64,000 nt of DNA, from the NCBI GenBank assembly GCA_011525295.1, contig WTGV01000019.1, positions 1 to 64,000 on the forward strand. The letters are read 5' to 3'. The position numbers and the translations under genes were made by a program. Positions 40,284-49,725 of this stretch are shown here, in pieces (positions within the stretch are counted from its first letter, which is position 1; each line of letters opens with the position of its first letter). Source of the stretch: Pseudomonadales bacterium (GTDB taxonomy: Bacteria; Pseudomonadota; Gammaproteobacteria; Pseudomonadales; Azotimanducaceae). Below the pieces are notes generated by a model, which was not told the DNA's origin, made no database searches, and saw only the letters and a program-made list of their open reading frames with translations.

Positions 40284-41447
40284 GTGAACACAGACACCAA
40301 TAAAAATTCGATGCGTACCACGCGCGCCGCTATGCTCGCGATCGTACTCTCGGTGTTTTTTTGTGTAATTGGGGTGGCTATCGGTTACGCGCTTGGTGGT
40401 CAGACATCAGAAACTACTTCAGCTGACGAAAGTCCATCTACTGCTATTTCAGAGGAAGTCCTTGAATGGAAGATGGTTACGAGTTGGCCCAAGAATTTAC
40501 CCGCAATTGGAGTCGCACCCGAGCGATTCGCGGAATTGGTAGATACCATGTCCAATGGCCGATTGAAGATTAAGGTCTACGGAGCAAACGAGTATGTTGA
40601 CGCAGACCAAGTGTTTGATGCAGTGTCAAACGGCTCAGCTCAAATGGGCCACGGCGCGGCATACTATTGGGTGGGTAAGGCACCAGCGGCCGTGCTGTTC
40701 ACTACGATTCCGTTCGGTATGACAGCACAGGAAATGAATGCTTGGATTGCTTATGGTGGTGGATTGGAGTTGTGGCGTGAACTCTACGAACCCTTTGACG
40801 TAATCCCAATGGCATGCGGGAACTCTGGAGTACAGATGGGTGGTTGGTTCAACTCCGAAATCAACACGCTAGACGATCTCAAGGGACTCGTTATGCGTAT
40901 TCCTGGTTTGGCGGGCGAAGTTATGCAACGAGCCGGTGCGGCTCCAACAACCATGCCAGCATCCGAACTCTATACTGCCTTACAAAGTGGCACTATAGAT
41001 GCTACCGAATGGGTAGGTCCATATAACGATTTAGCGTTAGGACTACACGATATCGCTAAATACTACTACTATCCCGGTTGGCACGAACCAGGTGCGACGA
41101 TTGAGCTCATAGTTAACGAACAAGCGTTCGAAGAATTACCTTCCGACTTACAGAAGATCGTAGAAGTAGCGTCGCGTGCAATCAATCAGGATATGCTTGA
41201 CGAATTTATGGCTCGCAACAACGCAGCGCTAAAGACTTTGGTGGAAGAGCACAATGTTGAATTGCGACGCTTACCGGATGAAGTGTTACTTAAGCTGAAG
41301 GAAATCTCCGAGGAAGTGATGGATGAACTAGCTAATAGAGATCCTTTGACCAAACGGATAGTCACTTCCTATCGTGAGTTTCAGACCGAAGTCAGTCAAT
41401 GGACCGCAATTGCTGAAGAGGCGTACTTTCATGCGCGGGACCTATAA
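40284..41447 (+). CDS. dctP: TRAP transporter solute-binding protein (DctP family, 2-oxoacid type)
   Basis: A 387-residue periplasmic receptor. The GTG start follows a perfect AGGAGG. A signal-anchor at about 14-36 precedes a Thr/Ser-rich linker, then the binding domain. The segments KMVTSWPKNLPAIG, GHGAAYYWVGKAPAA, FGMTAQEMNAWI, LKGLVMRIPGL and EWVGPYNDLALGLH...YYPGWHEPG are those of TakP-like proteins that bind 2-oxo acids or lactate. It is unusual in being convergent with its membrane subunits, which lie on the other strand. Confidence 0.88.
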   Translation: MNTDTNKNSMRTTRAAMLAIVLSVFFCVIGVAIGYALGGQTSETTSADESPSTAISEEVLEWKMVTSWPKNLPAIGVAPERFAELVDTMSNGRLKIKVYGANEYVDADQVFDAVSNGSAQMGHGAAYYWVGKAPAAVLFTTIPFGMTAQEMNAWIAYGGGLELWRELYEPFDVIPMACGNSGVQMGGWFNSEINTLDDLKGLVMRIPGLAGEVMQRAGAAPTTMPASELYTALQSGTIDATEWVGPYNDLALGLHDIAKYYYYPGWHEPGATIELIVNEQAFEELPSDLQKIVEVASRAINQDMLDEFMARNNAALKTLVEEHNVELRRLPDEVLLKLKEISEEVMDELANRDPLTKRIVTSYREFQTEVSQWTAIAEEAYFHARDL

Positions 41448-41491
41448 CGTGATTGCATTGATCAATTCCGCTAATTTTTTCTAGTGCCACT

Positions 41492-42850
41492 TTAGCGCAA
41501 GCTAGGCAACCAAGTAGCGAGCTGAGGTACGAACGCAAGCAACAGTAGCACTAGGAGTTGCAGTGCGACAAAGGGAATCACACCACGGTAAATATCAACC
41601 GTTTGAATACTGGCTGGCGCGACCCCGCGAAGGTAAAACAAGGTGAATCCAAACGGTGGCGTCAAGAACGAAGTTTGTAGGTTCACGGCAATCATTACCC
41701 CTAGCCAAACCGGATCAATCCCCGTTGCCAATAATGCGGGACCGACTATTGGGATTACTACATAAGTTATCTCGATGAAGTCCAGCACGAAGCCAAGGAA
41801 AAATATTGTTACCATCACAATCAGCATAGCGGTCAAAGCACCACCGGGAAGATTGTTAAAGAACTGCGTGATTAACTCGTCCCCCCCATAACCACGAAAA
41901 ACTAGTGCGAAGAAAGATGCACCGATGAGAATGAAGAAAACCATCGAAGTGGTTTTGAGTGTCGAAAGTGCTATCTCTTGTAAGACCCTCACGTTTACGG
42001 TCCTGTACGCGACAGCGAGAATCAAAGCACCAACTGCACCCACACCTGAAGCTTCAGTAGGGGTTGCAAGTCCCAAGAGTATTGATCCCAATACTGCGAT
42101 GATCAACAAGATTGGAGGCAGTAAACTCAGTAACGATCTTACGCTGAGCGGAGCTGACGATTTCGTGTTAGCGGGAGCTTGATGTGGGTGTATCAACGAC
42201 TTCAGTACTACATATCCGGCGTAAAGCAACACCAGGATCATTCCAGGGAGTAGCGCGCCTGCAAACAGGTCGCCGACGGAGACTGTTTTAGGCGAAAAAA
42301 TTCCCTGCTGTAACTGCGCTTGCTGGTACGCATTGGTCAGCACGTCGCCGATTAAGACGAGTGCAATTGACGGTGGAATAATTTGTCCGAGAGTTCCTGT
42401 AGCCGCGATAGTGCCGGTTGCCAGACCGTGGTTATACCCTTGCTGAATCATCAACGGCAGCGCCAGTAAGGCCAATGTAACCACGGTTGCTCCAACGATT
42501 CCGGTACTTGCAGCCATTAACATGCCCACGAGCACAACCGCTAACCCTAGTCCGCCGGGAAGATTTCCAACCAGTCGCGACATCGTCTGAAGAAGATCGC
42601 GCGCGATGTTGGTCTTTTCCAGTATGACGCCCATCAAGATGAACAACGGAACCGCGATCAACACTTCATTCGTCATGGTTCCAAACATTCGATTGGGTAA
42701 GAAACCTAGATCCCCAGGTAGGAACACCCCGAACGCAATCCCACCAAAAGCAAAGAGCAAGGACACTCCGGCTAGCACCAAGGCGACAGGATATCCCGAA
42801 AGTAAGAACGCGAACACGACGACGAACATCACGAGAGGGATCAGTTCCAC
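41492..42850 (-). CDS. dctM: TRAP transporter large membrane subunit (DctM)
   Basis: A 452-residue, highly hydrophobic protein with at least 12 membrane helices, the ion-coupled translocation subunit of a TRAP transporter. Family segments seen are SGYPVALVLAGVSLLFA, FGTMTNEVLIAVPLFILMG and GTLGQIIPPSIALV. It starts 1 nt after dctQ. It should work with DctQ and the DctP encoded convergently 44 nt beyond its stop. Confidence 0.93.
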   Translation of the reverse strand: MELIPLVMFVVVFAFLLSGYPVALVLAGVSLLFAFGGIAFGVFLPGDLGFLPNRMFGTMTNEVLIAVPLFILMGVILEKTNIARDLLQTMSRLVGNLPGGLGLAVVLVGMLMAASTGIVGATVVTLALLALPLMIQQGYNHGLATGTIAATGTLGQIIPPSIALVLIGDVLTNAYQQAQLQQGIFSPKTVSVGDLFAGALLPGMILVLLYAGYVVLKSLIHPHQAPANTKSSAPLSVRSLLSLLPPILLIIAVLGSILLGLATPTEASGVGAVGALILAVAYRTVNVRVLQEIALSTLKTTSMVFFILIGASFFALVFRGYGGDELITQFFNNLPGGALTAMLIVMVTIFFLGFVLDFIEITYVVIPIVGPALLATGIDPVWLGVMIAVNLQTSFLTPPFGFTLFYLRGVAPASIQTVDIYRGVIPFVALQLLVLLLLAFVPQLATWLPSLR

Positions 42851-42851
42851 A

Positions 42852-43328
42852 CTAACTACCCCTGATCTCTTTGAAGTATCGGCGGAGGTCGAGCAGAGAT
42901 TGCAGAACCAAGAGCAATGCTGATACAGGAATTACCGTCTTCAGCAAGTAAACAGCTGGAATACCTCGGACTTCTGCGGAACTTTCCAATATTCGCCACG
43001 AATCTATGACATAGTCGATGCTTCCGATGCCGATCGTACAGGCTACGGGTATCAAGAAGACGAGGTGTCCTAGAATATTGATGAGAGCTCGTTTCTCGTC
43101 GTCTAAGCGGCTGTAGAGCAAGTCTACTCGTACATGAGCGTCATGTTTCAGAGTGTATGAGAGCCCAAACATGAACACAAGCGCATGCATGTAGGCGACG
43201 AGTTCCTGAGGGAATACCGTACCTATTTCGAAGACGTATCGCATTATGACTACTAGTACGGTGAGACCAGCCATCGCATACACTAACCACGATACGCATC
43301 GACCAAGAAACTCCAACGACTTCTCCAT
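42852..43328 (-). CDS. dctQ: TRAP transporter small membrane subunit (DctQ)
   Basis: A 158-residue protein with four membrane helices. It has VLVVIMRYVFEIGTVFPQELVAYMHALVF and SYTLKHDAHVRVDLLYSRL, the usual DctQ pattern of a helix followed by HVRVD. It supports the DctM subunit in the inner membrane. It is the first gene of a two-gene dctQM unit. Confidence 0.92.
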   Translation of the reverse strand: MEKSLEFLGRCVSWLVYAMAGLTVLVVIMRYVFEIGTVFPQELVAYMHALVFMFGLSYTLKHDAHVRVDLLYSRLDDEKRALINILGHLVFLIPVACTIGIGSIDYVIDSWRILESSAEVRGIPAVYLLKTVIPVSALLLVLQSLLDLRRYFKEIRGS

Positions 43329-43354
43329 CAGTTGACGGCTAGCACGTTAGACTA

Positions 43355-44236
43355 TTAGAAGTGGATATTGGGAGGATACTCGGAAACTACACCAAGGAAG
43401 AGCACGAAACCTACCCACGCGTTATTTTTAAAAGCGAGGAAAATTTTCTCTCTATCTCGACCGAAAATCAAAATCCACTGATATACAAAGAGTCCGCTTG
43501 CTATTAAGACCCCGACCCAATAAAGCCATCGAAATCCCGCGACCTGCCCAATTAGAACCGCGATCATCACTACAGCGATATCCAGTACAACTACGGCCAA
43601 TATGTCGAACTTTCCAAAAAAGATTGCGGAGGATTTCAATCCGAGCTTTAGGTCGTCGTCACGGTCGACCATTGCGTATTGAGTGTCATACGCAACAATC
43701 CACAATACACTCAATAAAAATAGCAACCAGACTTCAGCGGTAACATGGTTGACGACGGCAGTGCTTGCCATGAGGATACCCCAACTAAACACGAAACCGA
43801 GTACTACTTGAGGTACCGGGAAGACGCGTTTCATCAGAGGATAAGCACATGCAAGTGGTATAGCAAGTAGGGCTAGAAACTTCGTCAGATCATTGAGAAA
43901 GAGTATGAGTAAGCCGCCTAAAGCAATCAAAACTGCCATGCAGATCAACGCTTGAATTACGGTTAATCGGCCGTCGGCTAGCGGGCGTTTTTTGGTCCTA
44001 GCAACGTGTTGATCAAACTCGCGATCCAAGATATCGTTCATAACGCAGCCCATCGCACGCGCGATGAAAGTACCGACGATGAAAAGTGCGCACATCTGTA
44101 GATTCGGAAAGTCATGGGAAGCGAGCCACAACGCGGTTAAGGTCGGCCACAGTAGTAAAAATGTACCGATGGGTCGATCAAAACGCATGAGTTCCCAATA
44201 CGCTCGGAACGGTTCATTCACTTGTTCATTTCTCAA
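43355..44236 (-). CDS. ubiA: 4-hydroxybenzoate octaprenyltransferase
   Basis: A 293-residue membrane prenyltransferase of ubiquinone synthesis. The first Asp-rich motif is NDILDREFD at about residues 67-75, followed by RTKKRPLADG. The second Asp-rich region is DTQYAMVDRDDDLKLGLKSSA. The remainder is hydrophobic helices. It starts with DRPIGTFLLLWPTLTALW after an N-terminal polar stretch. No ubiC lies next to it. It diverges from the rubredoxin gene, with starts 70 nt apart. Confidence 0.96.
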   Translation of the reverse strand: MRNEQVNEPFRAYWELMRFDRPIGTFLLLWPTLTALWLASHDFPNLQMCALFIVGTFIARAMGCVMNDILDREFDQHVARTKKRPLADGRLTVIQALICMAVLIALGGLLILFLNDLTKFLALLAIPLACAYPLMKRVFPVPQVVLGFVFSWGILMASTAVVNHVTAEVWLLFLLSVLWIVAYDTQYAMVDRDDDLKLGLKSSAIFFGKFDILAVVVLDIAVVMIAVLIGQVAGFRWLYWVGVLIASGLFVYQWILIFGRDREKIFLAFKNNAWVGFVLFLGVVSEYPPNIHF

Positions 44237-44306
44237 TAGAAGCGCACCTTCAAGTGTATCATTTTGTGCACTTTAGCAAATAACGTTCAAGTTCAATCAC
44301 TAGTTC

Positions 44307-44471
44307 ATGCGAAAATGGCAATGCATAGTATGCGGGTGGATTTATGACGAAGCCCTCGGATTTGAGGAAGAAGGAATTCTTCCCGGTACTTCCTGGACGG
44401 ACGTGCCGAGCGAGTTTTGTTGTCCTGAATGTGGCGTGGGCAAGGAAGATTTTGAAATGATTGAGGTTTGA
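44307..44471 (+). CDS. Rubredoxin
   Basis: A 54-residue electron-transfer protein starting MRKWQCIVCGWIYDEALGF and ending CPECGVGKEDFEMIEV. The four iron ligands are Cys6, Cys9, Cys39 and Cys42 in the usual CxxCG and CPxCG knuckles, with the WTDVP segment between. It is complete at normal length. The ATG at 44307 is the only start. It is divergent from ubiA and convergent with recG, with 8 nt between stops. A long minus-strand frame over it is a shadow. Confidence 0.95.
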   Translation: MRKWQCIVCGWIYDEALGFEEEGILPGTSWTDVPSEFCCPECGVGKEDFEMIEV

Positions 44472-44478
44472 AAGAAAG

Positions 44479-46509
44479 TCATACGGACGCGTAATCACTC
44501 TCGAGAGGGGACCAAGTATCGATTATCTCGCCCGCTAATTCAGGACTTTTCGATATCAGCTGAGACCCAACTTTATTAACTTCTTCGATCAGATCGCGGT
44601 CATCAGCTAGACTAGCCACTCTAAAGTTTTCGGTTCCTGATTGTTTGGTGCCGAAGACTTCTCCCCAGCCACGTAATTGCAGGTCTAAGTCTGCGAGTTT
44701 GAAACCATCTTGGCTCTCACGTAGTTGTACCAACCGTTGACGCTGAGTGTCTGACAGGGGGAAAGAGTAATTTAGCATACAGTAGCTAGCCATCGGGCCG
44801 CGCCCAACCCGGCCACGTAATTGATGCAGTTGGGCAAGCCCCATGTTGCTCGCATTGTCGATTACTATTAGAGTGGCGTTGGGTACATCTACCCCCACTT
44901 CAATAACTGTTGTTGCGACGAGTACATCGACATTTCCGTCTCGAAAATCACTCATTGCTGAATGTTTTTCTTGTGCTTTCTTCTGACCGTGAACATGGCC
45001 GACACGGACATCGGGTATTTTTTGCGCGAGTTCTTTTAGCACATCTTCAGTCCCAATGAGCTCTTGTTCGTCATTATCGCTCTCTGCAATAGCGGCACAC
45101 ACCCAATATGCTTGTTGACCTCGCTCGACATGTCTGCGAACTGCTTCGATTACTTCTGCACGATGCTTCTCACTATGCAACGTGGTTGTAATGGACTGAC
45201 GTCCGGGTGGTAATTCCGTGATCCGCGAAACATCCATGTCAGCAAACAAGTACAGGGCTAACGTACGCGGAATGGGCGTCGCGGTCATGATGAGTTGATG
45301 TGGTAAGTTCCCCTTATCACGTAATAACATGCGTTGATGGACGCCAAACCGTTGTTGTTCGTCAATGATTGTGAGACCTAAACACTTGAAGTGGATCGAA
45401 TCTTGAAATAATGCATGAGTTCCGACGACAACAAGATCATCGCCTGAGGTGATAGCTTTCTGTCGAGCGCGGCGCGTTGGCGCGGGCATTCGACCCGTGA
45501 CCAATCCAACTCTGATTCCTAAAGGATCCAACCACTCCGATAGAGTCTGGTAGTGTTGTTCCGCAAGCAGTTCAGTCGGCGCCATAAAAGCAGTTTGTAC
45601 CCCGTTTTCAGCAGCGCGTAAGATGCATAGCGTAGCTACTACGGTCTTTCCTGATCCGACATCGCCTTGTAGCAATCTTAGCATCGGTCGGTTCGAGTTC
45701 ATATCTTTTAAGATCTCTCGAGCTGCCTGTTCTTGAGATTCCGTGAGTTGAAAACCCAATGAATCTATGAAGTCGCGGACCAGTCTTGCCTTTCGATCCA
45801 AAATACGCGTGGTAAACGTTTTCTGCTGTAATCGACGACGTTGTTGCAACAAGAAGTACGCTAATAACTCATCAAATGCGACTCGGCGTCGAGGAATCTT
45901 TCTGCTCTCTTCGTCTGTGGTAACACCGGGGTTGTGACAGCTTTGGATTGCTTCAGGTAAGGTCACACCGGAGTGTTCAAACTTCGGTAGCAAATTCACT
46001 TCTTGAATTGTCTTCTGAATTAATGTTCGTATGTGTTTGCTCGTCAATCCCTTTGTTGCGTAATACACTGGAACAAATTCTGGTTCTGGCGGACCGGGGT
46101 CTGAACTGAAGGTCGTGAAATCAGGATGGATCATCGATTTGCGTCGATAATCCCCCCATAGTTGGCCGTAAGCTCGAACCCAGACACCTTTCTGAAATGC
46201 CGCAATCCAGCGCGGGCGGTAGTTAAAAAAGCGTAGAGTGAGTATGCCACCACTGTCGTCGGAAAGTTCGACTTGGGCGCTGGAACGGCCTTTGCCTTGT
46301 TTCAGTACCAGATCCTGTACGACTCCTTGAACGTAGTAGAACTCGTTGGGTCGACGCAACTCATTCAGCGGCGTAACCACGCTGCGGTCCTCATATCTGT
46401 GAGGTAAGTGCAGAACTAAATCTAATTTAGTTCGGATATTGAGTCGAGCAAGTTTTTTGGCGGTATCAGAACCTACTCCGCGGATTGAGGAGACCGGTTC
46501 GGATGGCAT
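44479..46509 (-). CDS. recG: ATP-dependent DNA helicase RecG
   Basis: A 676-residue helicase that remodels stalled replication forks. The N-terminal wedge domain includes an OB fold (FYYVQGVVQDLVLKQGKGR). Motif I is LLQGDVGSGKTVVA, motif II IIDEQQRFGVHQRM, motif III MTATPIPRTLAL and motif VI QLRGRVGRG. The DExH box reads DEQQ rather than the DEQH of E. coli, a variant without obvious consequence. It lies downstream of spoT and ridA, as in many Gammaproteobacteria. Confidence 0.97.
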   Translation of the reverse strand: MPSEPVSSIRGVGSDTAKKLARLNIRTKLDLVLHLPHRYEDRSVVTPLNELRRPNEFYYVQGVVQDLVLKQGKGRSSAQVELSDDSGGILTLRFFNYRPRWIAAFQKGVWVRAYGQLWGDYRRKSMIHPDFTTFSSDPGPPEPEFVPVYYATKGLTSKHIRTLIQKTIQEVNLLPKFEHSGVTLPEAIQSCHNPGVTTDEESRKIPRRRVAFDELLAYFLLQQRRRLQQKTFTTRILDRKARLVRDFIDSLGFQLTESQEQAAREILKDMNSNRPMLRLLQGDVGSGKTVVATLCILRAAENGVQTAFMAPTELLAEQHYQTLSEWLDPLGIRVGLVTGRMPAPTRRARQKAITSGDDLVVVGTHALFQDSIHFKCLGLTIIDEQQRFGVHQRMLLRDKGNLPHQLIMTATPIPRTLALYLFADMDVSRITELPPGRQSITTTLHSEKHRAEVIEAVRRHVERGQQAYWVCAAIAESDNDEQELIGTEDVLKELAQKIPDVRVGHVHGQKKAQEKHSAMSDFRDGNVDVLVATTVIEVGVDVPNATLIVIDNASNMGLAQLHQLRGRVGRGPMASYCMLNYSFPLSDTQRQRLVQLRESQDGFKLADLDLQLRGWGEVFGTKQSGTENFRVASLADDRDLIEEVNKVGSQLISKSPELAGEIIDTWSPLESDYASV

Positions 46510-46512
46510 GGT

Positions 46513-46902
46513 TTAATCGGGTATCGTTGCGATTACATCCAGCTCAATGGATGCGCCCCGTGGTAACGTGGCGACGCCGACTGCGGCGCGAGCAGGGAAC
46601 GGAGAACTAAATTTCTCGCTCATTATCGCATTGACTTGTTCAAAGTTACTTAGGTCAGTTAGATACACAGTGAGTTTTACAACATCGCGCAGCGAGCAGT
46701 TCGCGGCTTTTAAGACTGCTTCAACGTTTTTGAATACCTGCTTCACTTCATCTCGAAATTTTCCGTCGACCAGATCCATAGTTGTAGGATTTAGTGCGAT
46801 CTGTCCGGCGAGGAAGAGTAAGTTCCCAGCGCGAACCGCGTGAGAATAGGGTCCTATGACATCAGGCGCGTTCGCGGCATGAATGTGTTTATTGGACGAC
46901 AT
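46513..46902 (-). CDS. ridA: RidA-family reactive intermediate deaminase
   Basis: A 129-residue YjgF/YER057c/UK114 protein that hydrolyses reactive enamines and imines released by PLP enzymes. Family segments are IGPYSHAVRAGNLLFLAGQIAL, KLTVYLTDLSNFEQVN and PARAAVGVATLPRGASIELDVIA, with the catalytic Arg in FPARAAV. It is located between spoT and recG, an arrangement common in this class. Confidence 0.95.
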   Translation of the reverse strand: MSSNKHIHAANAPDVIGPYSHAVRAGNLLFLAGQIALNPTTMDLVDGKFRDEVKQVFKNVEAVLKAANCSLRDVVKLTVYLTDLSNFEQVNAIMSEKFSSPFPARAAVGVATLPRGASIELDVIATIPD

Positions 46903-46913
46903 TTAATCAATCC

Positions 46914-49172
46914 TTATTCGGTGAATCGCTGGACATTGGAAGTTTCACTCCGGTTGTCCAGATTTCGTATGATGCGTTTTAGGTGTTTTACGTCGGTAAC
47001 TGAGAGATGCATACGAATCGTCGATAGCTGCGGGGAGCGCTCAGTGACATCGATCATGCTAATCCCGGCCCCGAGTCCGTTAACCGTGCTTGCGATCGAT
47101 GCAATGAGACCTATTTGCGGTACGACATCAATTCGCAATTTCGTTGAAAACTCACCCGTGGGTTCATCACCCCATTTCACGGGTACTTTAGTACTAGGAT
47201 CGCGGACGCTTCTCATATTGCCGCATCGCACACGATGAATAACTAGACCTTCACCTTGTGAGATGTGGCCGACGATGCTATCTCCAGGAATGGGTCCGCA
47301 ACAGCGACCGTAACGAACTCCTAGATGTTGCTTATGATGGACAACGACTGGTCCGCTTTGTTCCAGGTTTATCGAATCATGATCTTCAATATCTTCGTCT
47401 AGTAACCTTTGCGCGACCTGATATGCTGGTAGTTTTCCGCGACCTACTTCTTCAAATAGTTCATTCATTCGGCGCACGCGGAATTCTTTAAAGGTTCTGC
47501 GTAAGCGTCTGAAATCCAGTTCGGATACTGATGTTCCCGCGGCGGCTAAAGTTCGATCTAGCAATGTTTTGCCGAGCATAATGGCTTCTTGCTGGCCACG
47601 TTGACGGAGTTGTTCTCGAATTGCGGAACGTGCTTTTGCAGTCTGGACAAAATTCAACCACTCCGGATCAGGATGAGCTTCGGAAGCAGTGACGATGTTC
47701 ACAGTCTGACCCGACTCGAGCACTGTAGATAACGGTACGACCCTACCATCAATACGACATGCAACGCATGAATCTCCGACTTCAGTGTGTATGGCATAAG
47801 CGAAATCAATGACACAGGAACCAAGTGGCAATGTGACAATTTTCGCCTGCGGCGTGAAAACGTAGACTTCATCTGGGAAGAGATCGGTCTTAAGGTTTTC
47901 TAGAAACTGTGCGGCATCGCCGCCAGGTTGAAGACTGAGCAAGTGCTGAATCCACTCGCGAAATCCGCTCGATGAAGGACCGGCCGGTTCTGCCGTGAGT
48001 TGCTCCGTAGGACGATTGCGCCAACCCGCGACGAATCCAAAGTCTGCAATTTCGTGCATAGTTTTGGTACGAATCAGCAGCTTTAAGGTAACGGAGCTAG
48101 TCGGTCGGGGTCCAACTAACGTAGTGTGAAGCGATTGATAACCATTCTTCTTCGGTATGGCGACATAGTCCTTGAACGCTCCCAGTTTGGGTTTGTAGAT
48201 ACTGTGCGCGATCCCTAGGGCTCGATAGCACTCGTCGGTTGAGTCGACGACAATACGAAATACAAACCGGTCCATGTACTCTTCCTTGGACATGCGGTGT
48301 CCCTTGAGTGATTGGTACAGCGAGTAAGGTTCCGGTTTGAGATATTCGATGTCTGCTTTGAGTTTTCCTTCCTTGAAAGCTGCCTTTAGTTTGTCTTGAA
48401 CTGAAGTGATTAGATCAAGATCAGGCTTTCGGATACGCGTTGTGTATCGTTCCAAACGGTCCGCGCGTAAAGGATACATTGCTTCAAAGGACAGACGTTC
48501 AAGTTCTTCTTTGATGGTGTATATCCCCATTCGTTGTGCAAGAGGGACATAAAGGTCCATCGTCTCTTTAGCTATGCGCTTTCGAGCTTCTCGAGACATC
48601 ACGCCGATGGTACGCATGTTGTGCAACCGGTCTGCCAATTTCACCAGTATTACGCGAATGTCCCGAGCCATAGCCAACGCCATCTTGTAGAAGTTGCGCG
48701 CTTGAGCTTCGGCGCGACTATCAAACAAGTGGGAGAGCTTGGATACTCCATCGACAATATCTGCGATGGGATCGCCGAACGTTCTCGCTAGAGTTGCTTT
48801 GGTTACGTTTGTGTCCTCGATGACATCATGTAACAACGCGGCACAAATTGTCTGGTGATCCAATCGTAGTTGGGCAAGAATTCTGGCTACTGCTAAGGGG
48901 TGGGTGATGTAGGAGTGGCCAGTCCTTCGTTGCTGTCCGGTATGTGCTTTTTTCGCATAGTCGAAAGCTTTCTCGACTAAGTCCAATTGATTGGGTGTCA
49001 GGTATTCAAAAAGGTAGCCCTTTTTGATTCCTGATACTGGGGCGGCTAGCTCTTCCTTTCTAGCGCGCTTTTCTAGTTCAGTCTGAAAATAAGATTCAGG
49101 CGTCGCGGGGCGGTGCTTCATCTCCAAGTCCCGACCGCGATCGGTGTTGCTTGAGGTGGAATTGGAACTCAT
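46914..49172 (-). CDS. spoT: SpoT-like (p)ppGpp hydrolase with degenerate synthetase site
   Basis: A 752-residue RelA/SpoT homologue from the ATG at 49172, or 735 residues from Met18 (49121). The hydrolase domain is complete ([18 protein letters not shown] with H115-D116, [11 protein letters not shown]). The synthetase keeps [18 protein letters not shown] but then reads VTLKLLIRT (361-369), where relatives have VEVQIRT. The catalytic Glu is Lys364, the Gln is Leu366, and the following GVAAHWAYK is [12 protein letters not shown] ([17 protein letters not shown]), a conserved Cys region and ACT domains follow. It overlaps rpoZ. Confidence 0.93.
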   Translation of the reverse strand: MSSNSTSSNTDRGRDLEMKHRPATPESYFQTELEKRARKEELAAPVSGIKKGYLFEYLTPNQLDLVEKAFDYAKKAHTGQQRRTGHSYITHPLAVARILAQLRLDHQTICAALLHDVIEDTNVTKATLARTFGDPIADIVDGVSKLSHLFDSRAEAQARNFYKMALAMARDIRVILVKLADRLHNMRTIGVMSREARKRIAKETMDLYVPLAQRMGIYTIKEELERLSFEAMYPLRADRLERYTTRIRKPDLDLITSVQDKLKAAFKEGKLKADIEYLKPEPYSLYQSLKGHRMSKEEYMDRFVFRIVVDSTDECYRALGIAHSIYKPKLGAFKDYVAIPKKNGYQSLHTTLVGPRPTSSVTLKLLIRTKTMHEIADFGFVAGWRNRPTEQLTAEPAGPSSSGFREWIQHLLSLQPGGDAAQFLENLKTDLFPDEVYVFTPQAKIVTLPLGSCVIDFAYAIHTEVGDSCVACRIDGRVVPLSTVLESGQTVNIVTASEAHPDPEWLNFVQTAKARSAIREQLRQRGQQEAIMLGKTLLDRTLAAAGTSVSELDFRRLRRTFKEFRVRRMNELFEEVGRGKLPAYQVAQRLLDEDIEDHDSINLEQSGPVVVHHKQHLGVRYGRCCGPIPGDSIVGHISQGEGLVIHRVRCGNMRSVRDPSTKVPVKWGDEPTGEFSTKLRIDVVPQIGLIASIASTVNGLGAGISMIDVTERSPQLSTIRMHLSVTDVKHLKRIIRNLDNRSETSNVQRFTE

Positions 49173-49380
49173 CTTCGTCGTCCTTGTCTAAGATTTCACT
49201 CGAAATAAGCCCATCTGCAATCTCACGCAACGCGATAACGGTATTTTTATCGTTCTCGCGCGCGACGAGCGGGTCTGCGCTCAACAGCGATAACTGTCGA
49301 GCCCGCTTAGTTGCTAAGGTCACCAGTTCAAAACGATTGTTCACGTGCTCTAAACAATCTTCGACGGTTACTCGAGCCAT
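49096..49380 (-). CDS. rpoZ: RNA polymerase omega subunit
   Basis: A 94-residue RNA polymerase assembly subunit and part of the ppGpp site 1. It shows [29 protein letters not shown] and [13 protein letters not shown], the standard omega pattern. It precedes spoT as in E. coli but no gmk is upstream. Its end overlaps the annotated spoT start by 77 nt, or by 26 nt if spoT starts at Met18. Confidence 0.96.
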   Translation of the reverse strand: MARVTVEDCLEHVNNRFELVTLATKRARQLSLLSADPLVARENDKNTVIALREIADGLISSEILDKDDEDEFQFHLKQHRSRSGLGDEAPPRDA

Positions 49381-49725
49381 AGAGTTAATGTTCCTGCAAA
49401 GTTGTAACGTACAAAGGAATAATTTTATAGTGATGGCATGATTATTGCAATAAAAAATCGATCGTCCACACCTAAAAAGATTGAGCTCTATATCTCTATG
49501 AACCAGAATCGTTTAGGAAGTTCCGGGCAACATTGATAAAATTTGTGCAGCATCGAACTCTTCCGTGCTCGTACCATTCCATTCAACTGGGAGTGGAGCG
49601 ACTGCCTTTTACGTTGTTAACGACGATTAACCCGCATACTTTCGTATAACGAGGTAAGTGTCAAACGACCATAAGGAACGTGAACTTCGTTTGCTAAAAT
49701 CAGAACAGTTTAAATTGGTACCCCT
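49381..49725. promoter_or_regulatory. Divergent intergenic region between rpoZ and tolC
   Basis: About 345 nt that must hold the promoters of the rpoZ-spoT-ridA-recG unit and of tolC. On the minus strand TTGCAA and TATAAA-like elements occur about 40-70 nt before rpoZ, with 15-nt spacing. On the plus strand TAAAAT (49695-49700) precedes tolC. A short inverted repeat GTTAA-CGACGA-TTAAC lies at 49616-49631. These are weak matches, and no gene is seen. Confidence 0.35.

Noticed and set aside
44259-44498. 79-residue minus-strand frame
   Set aside because: It is antisense to the clear rubredoxin gene and the recG end, with no motif.
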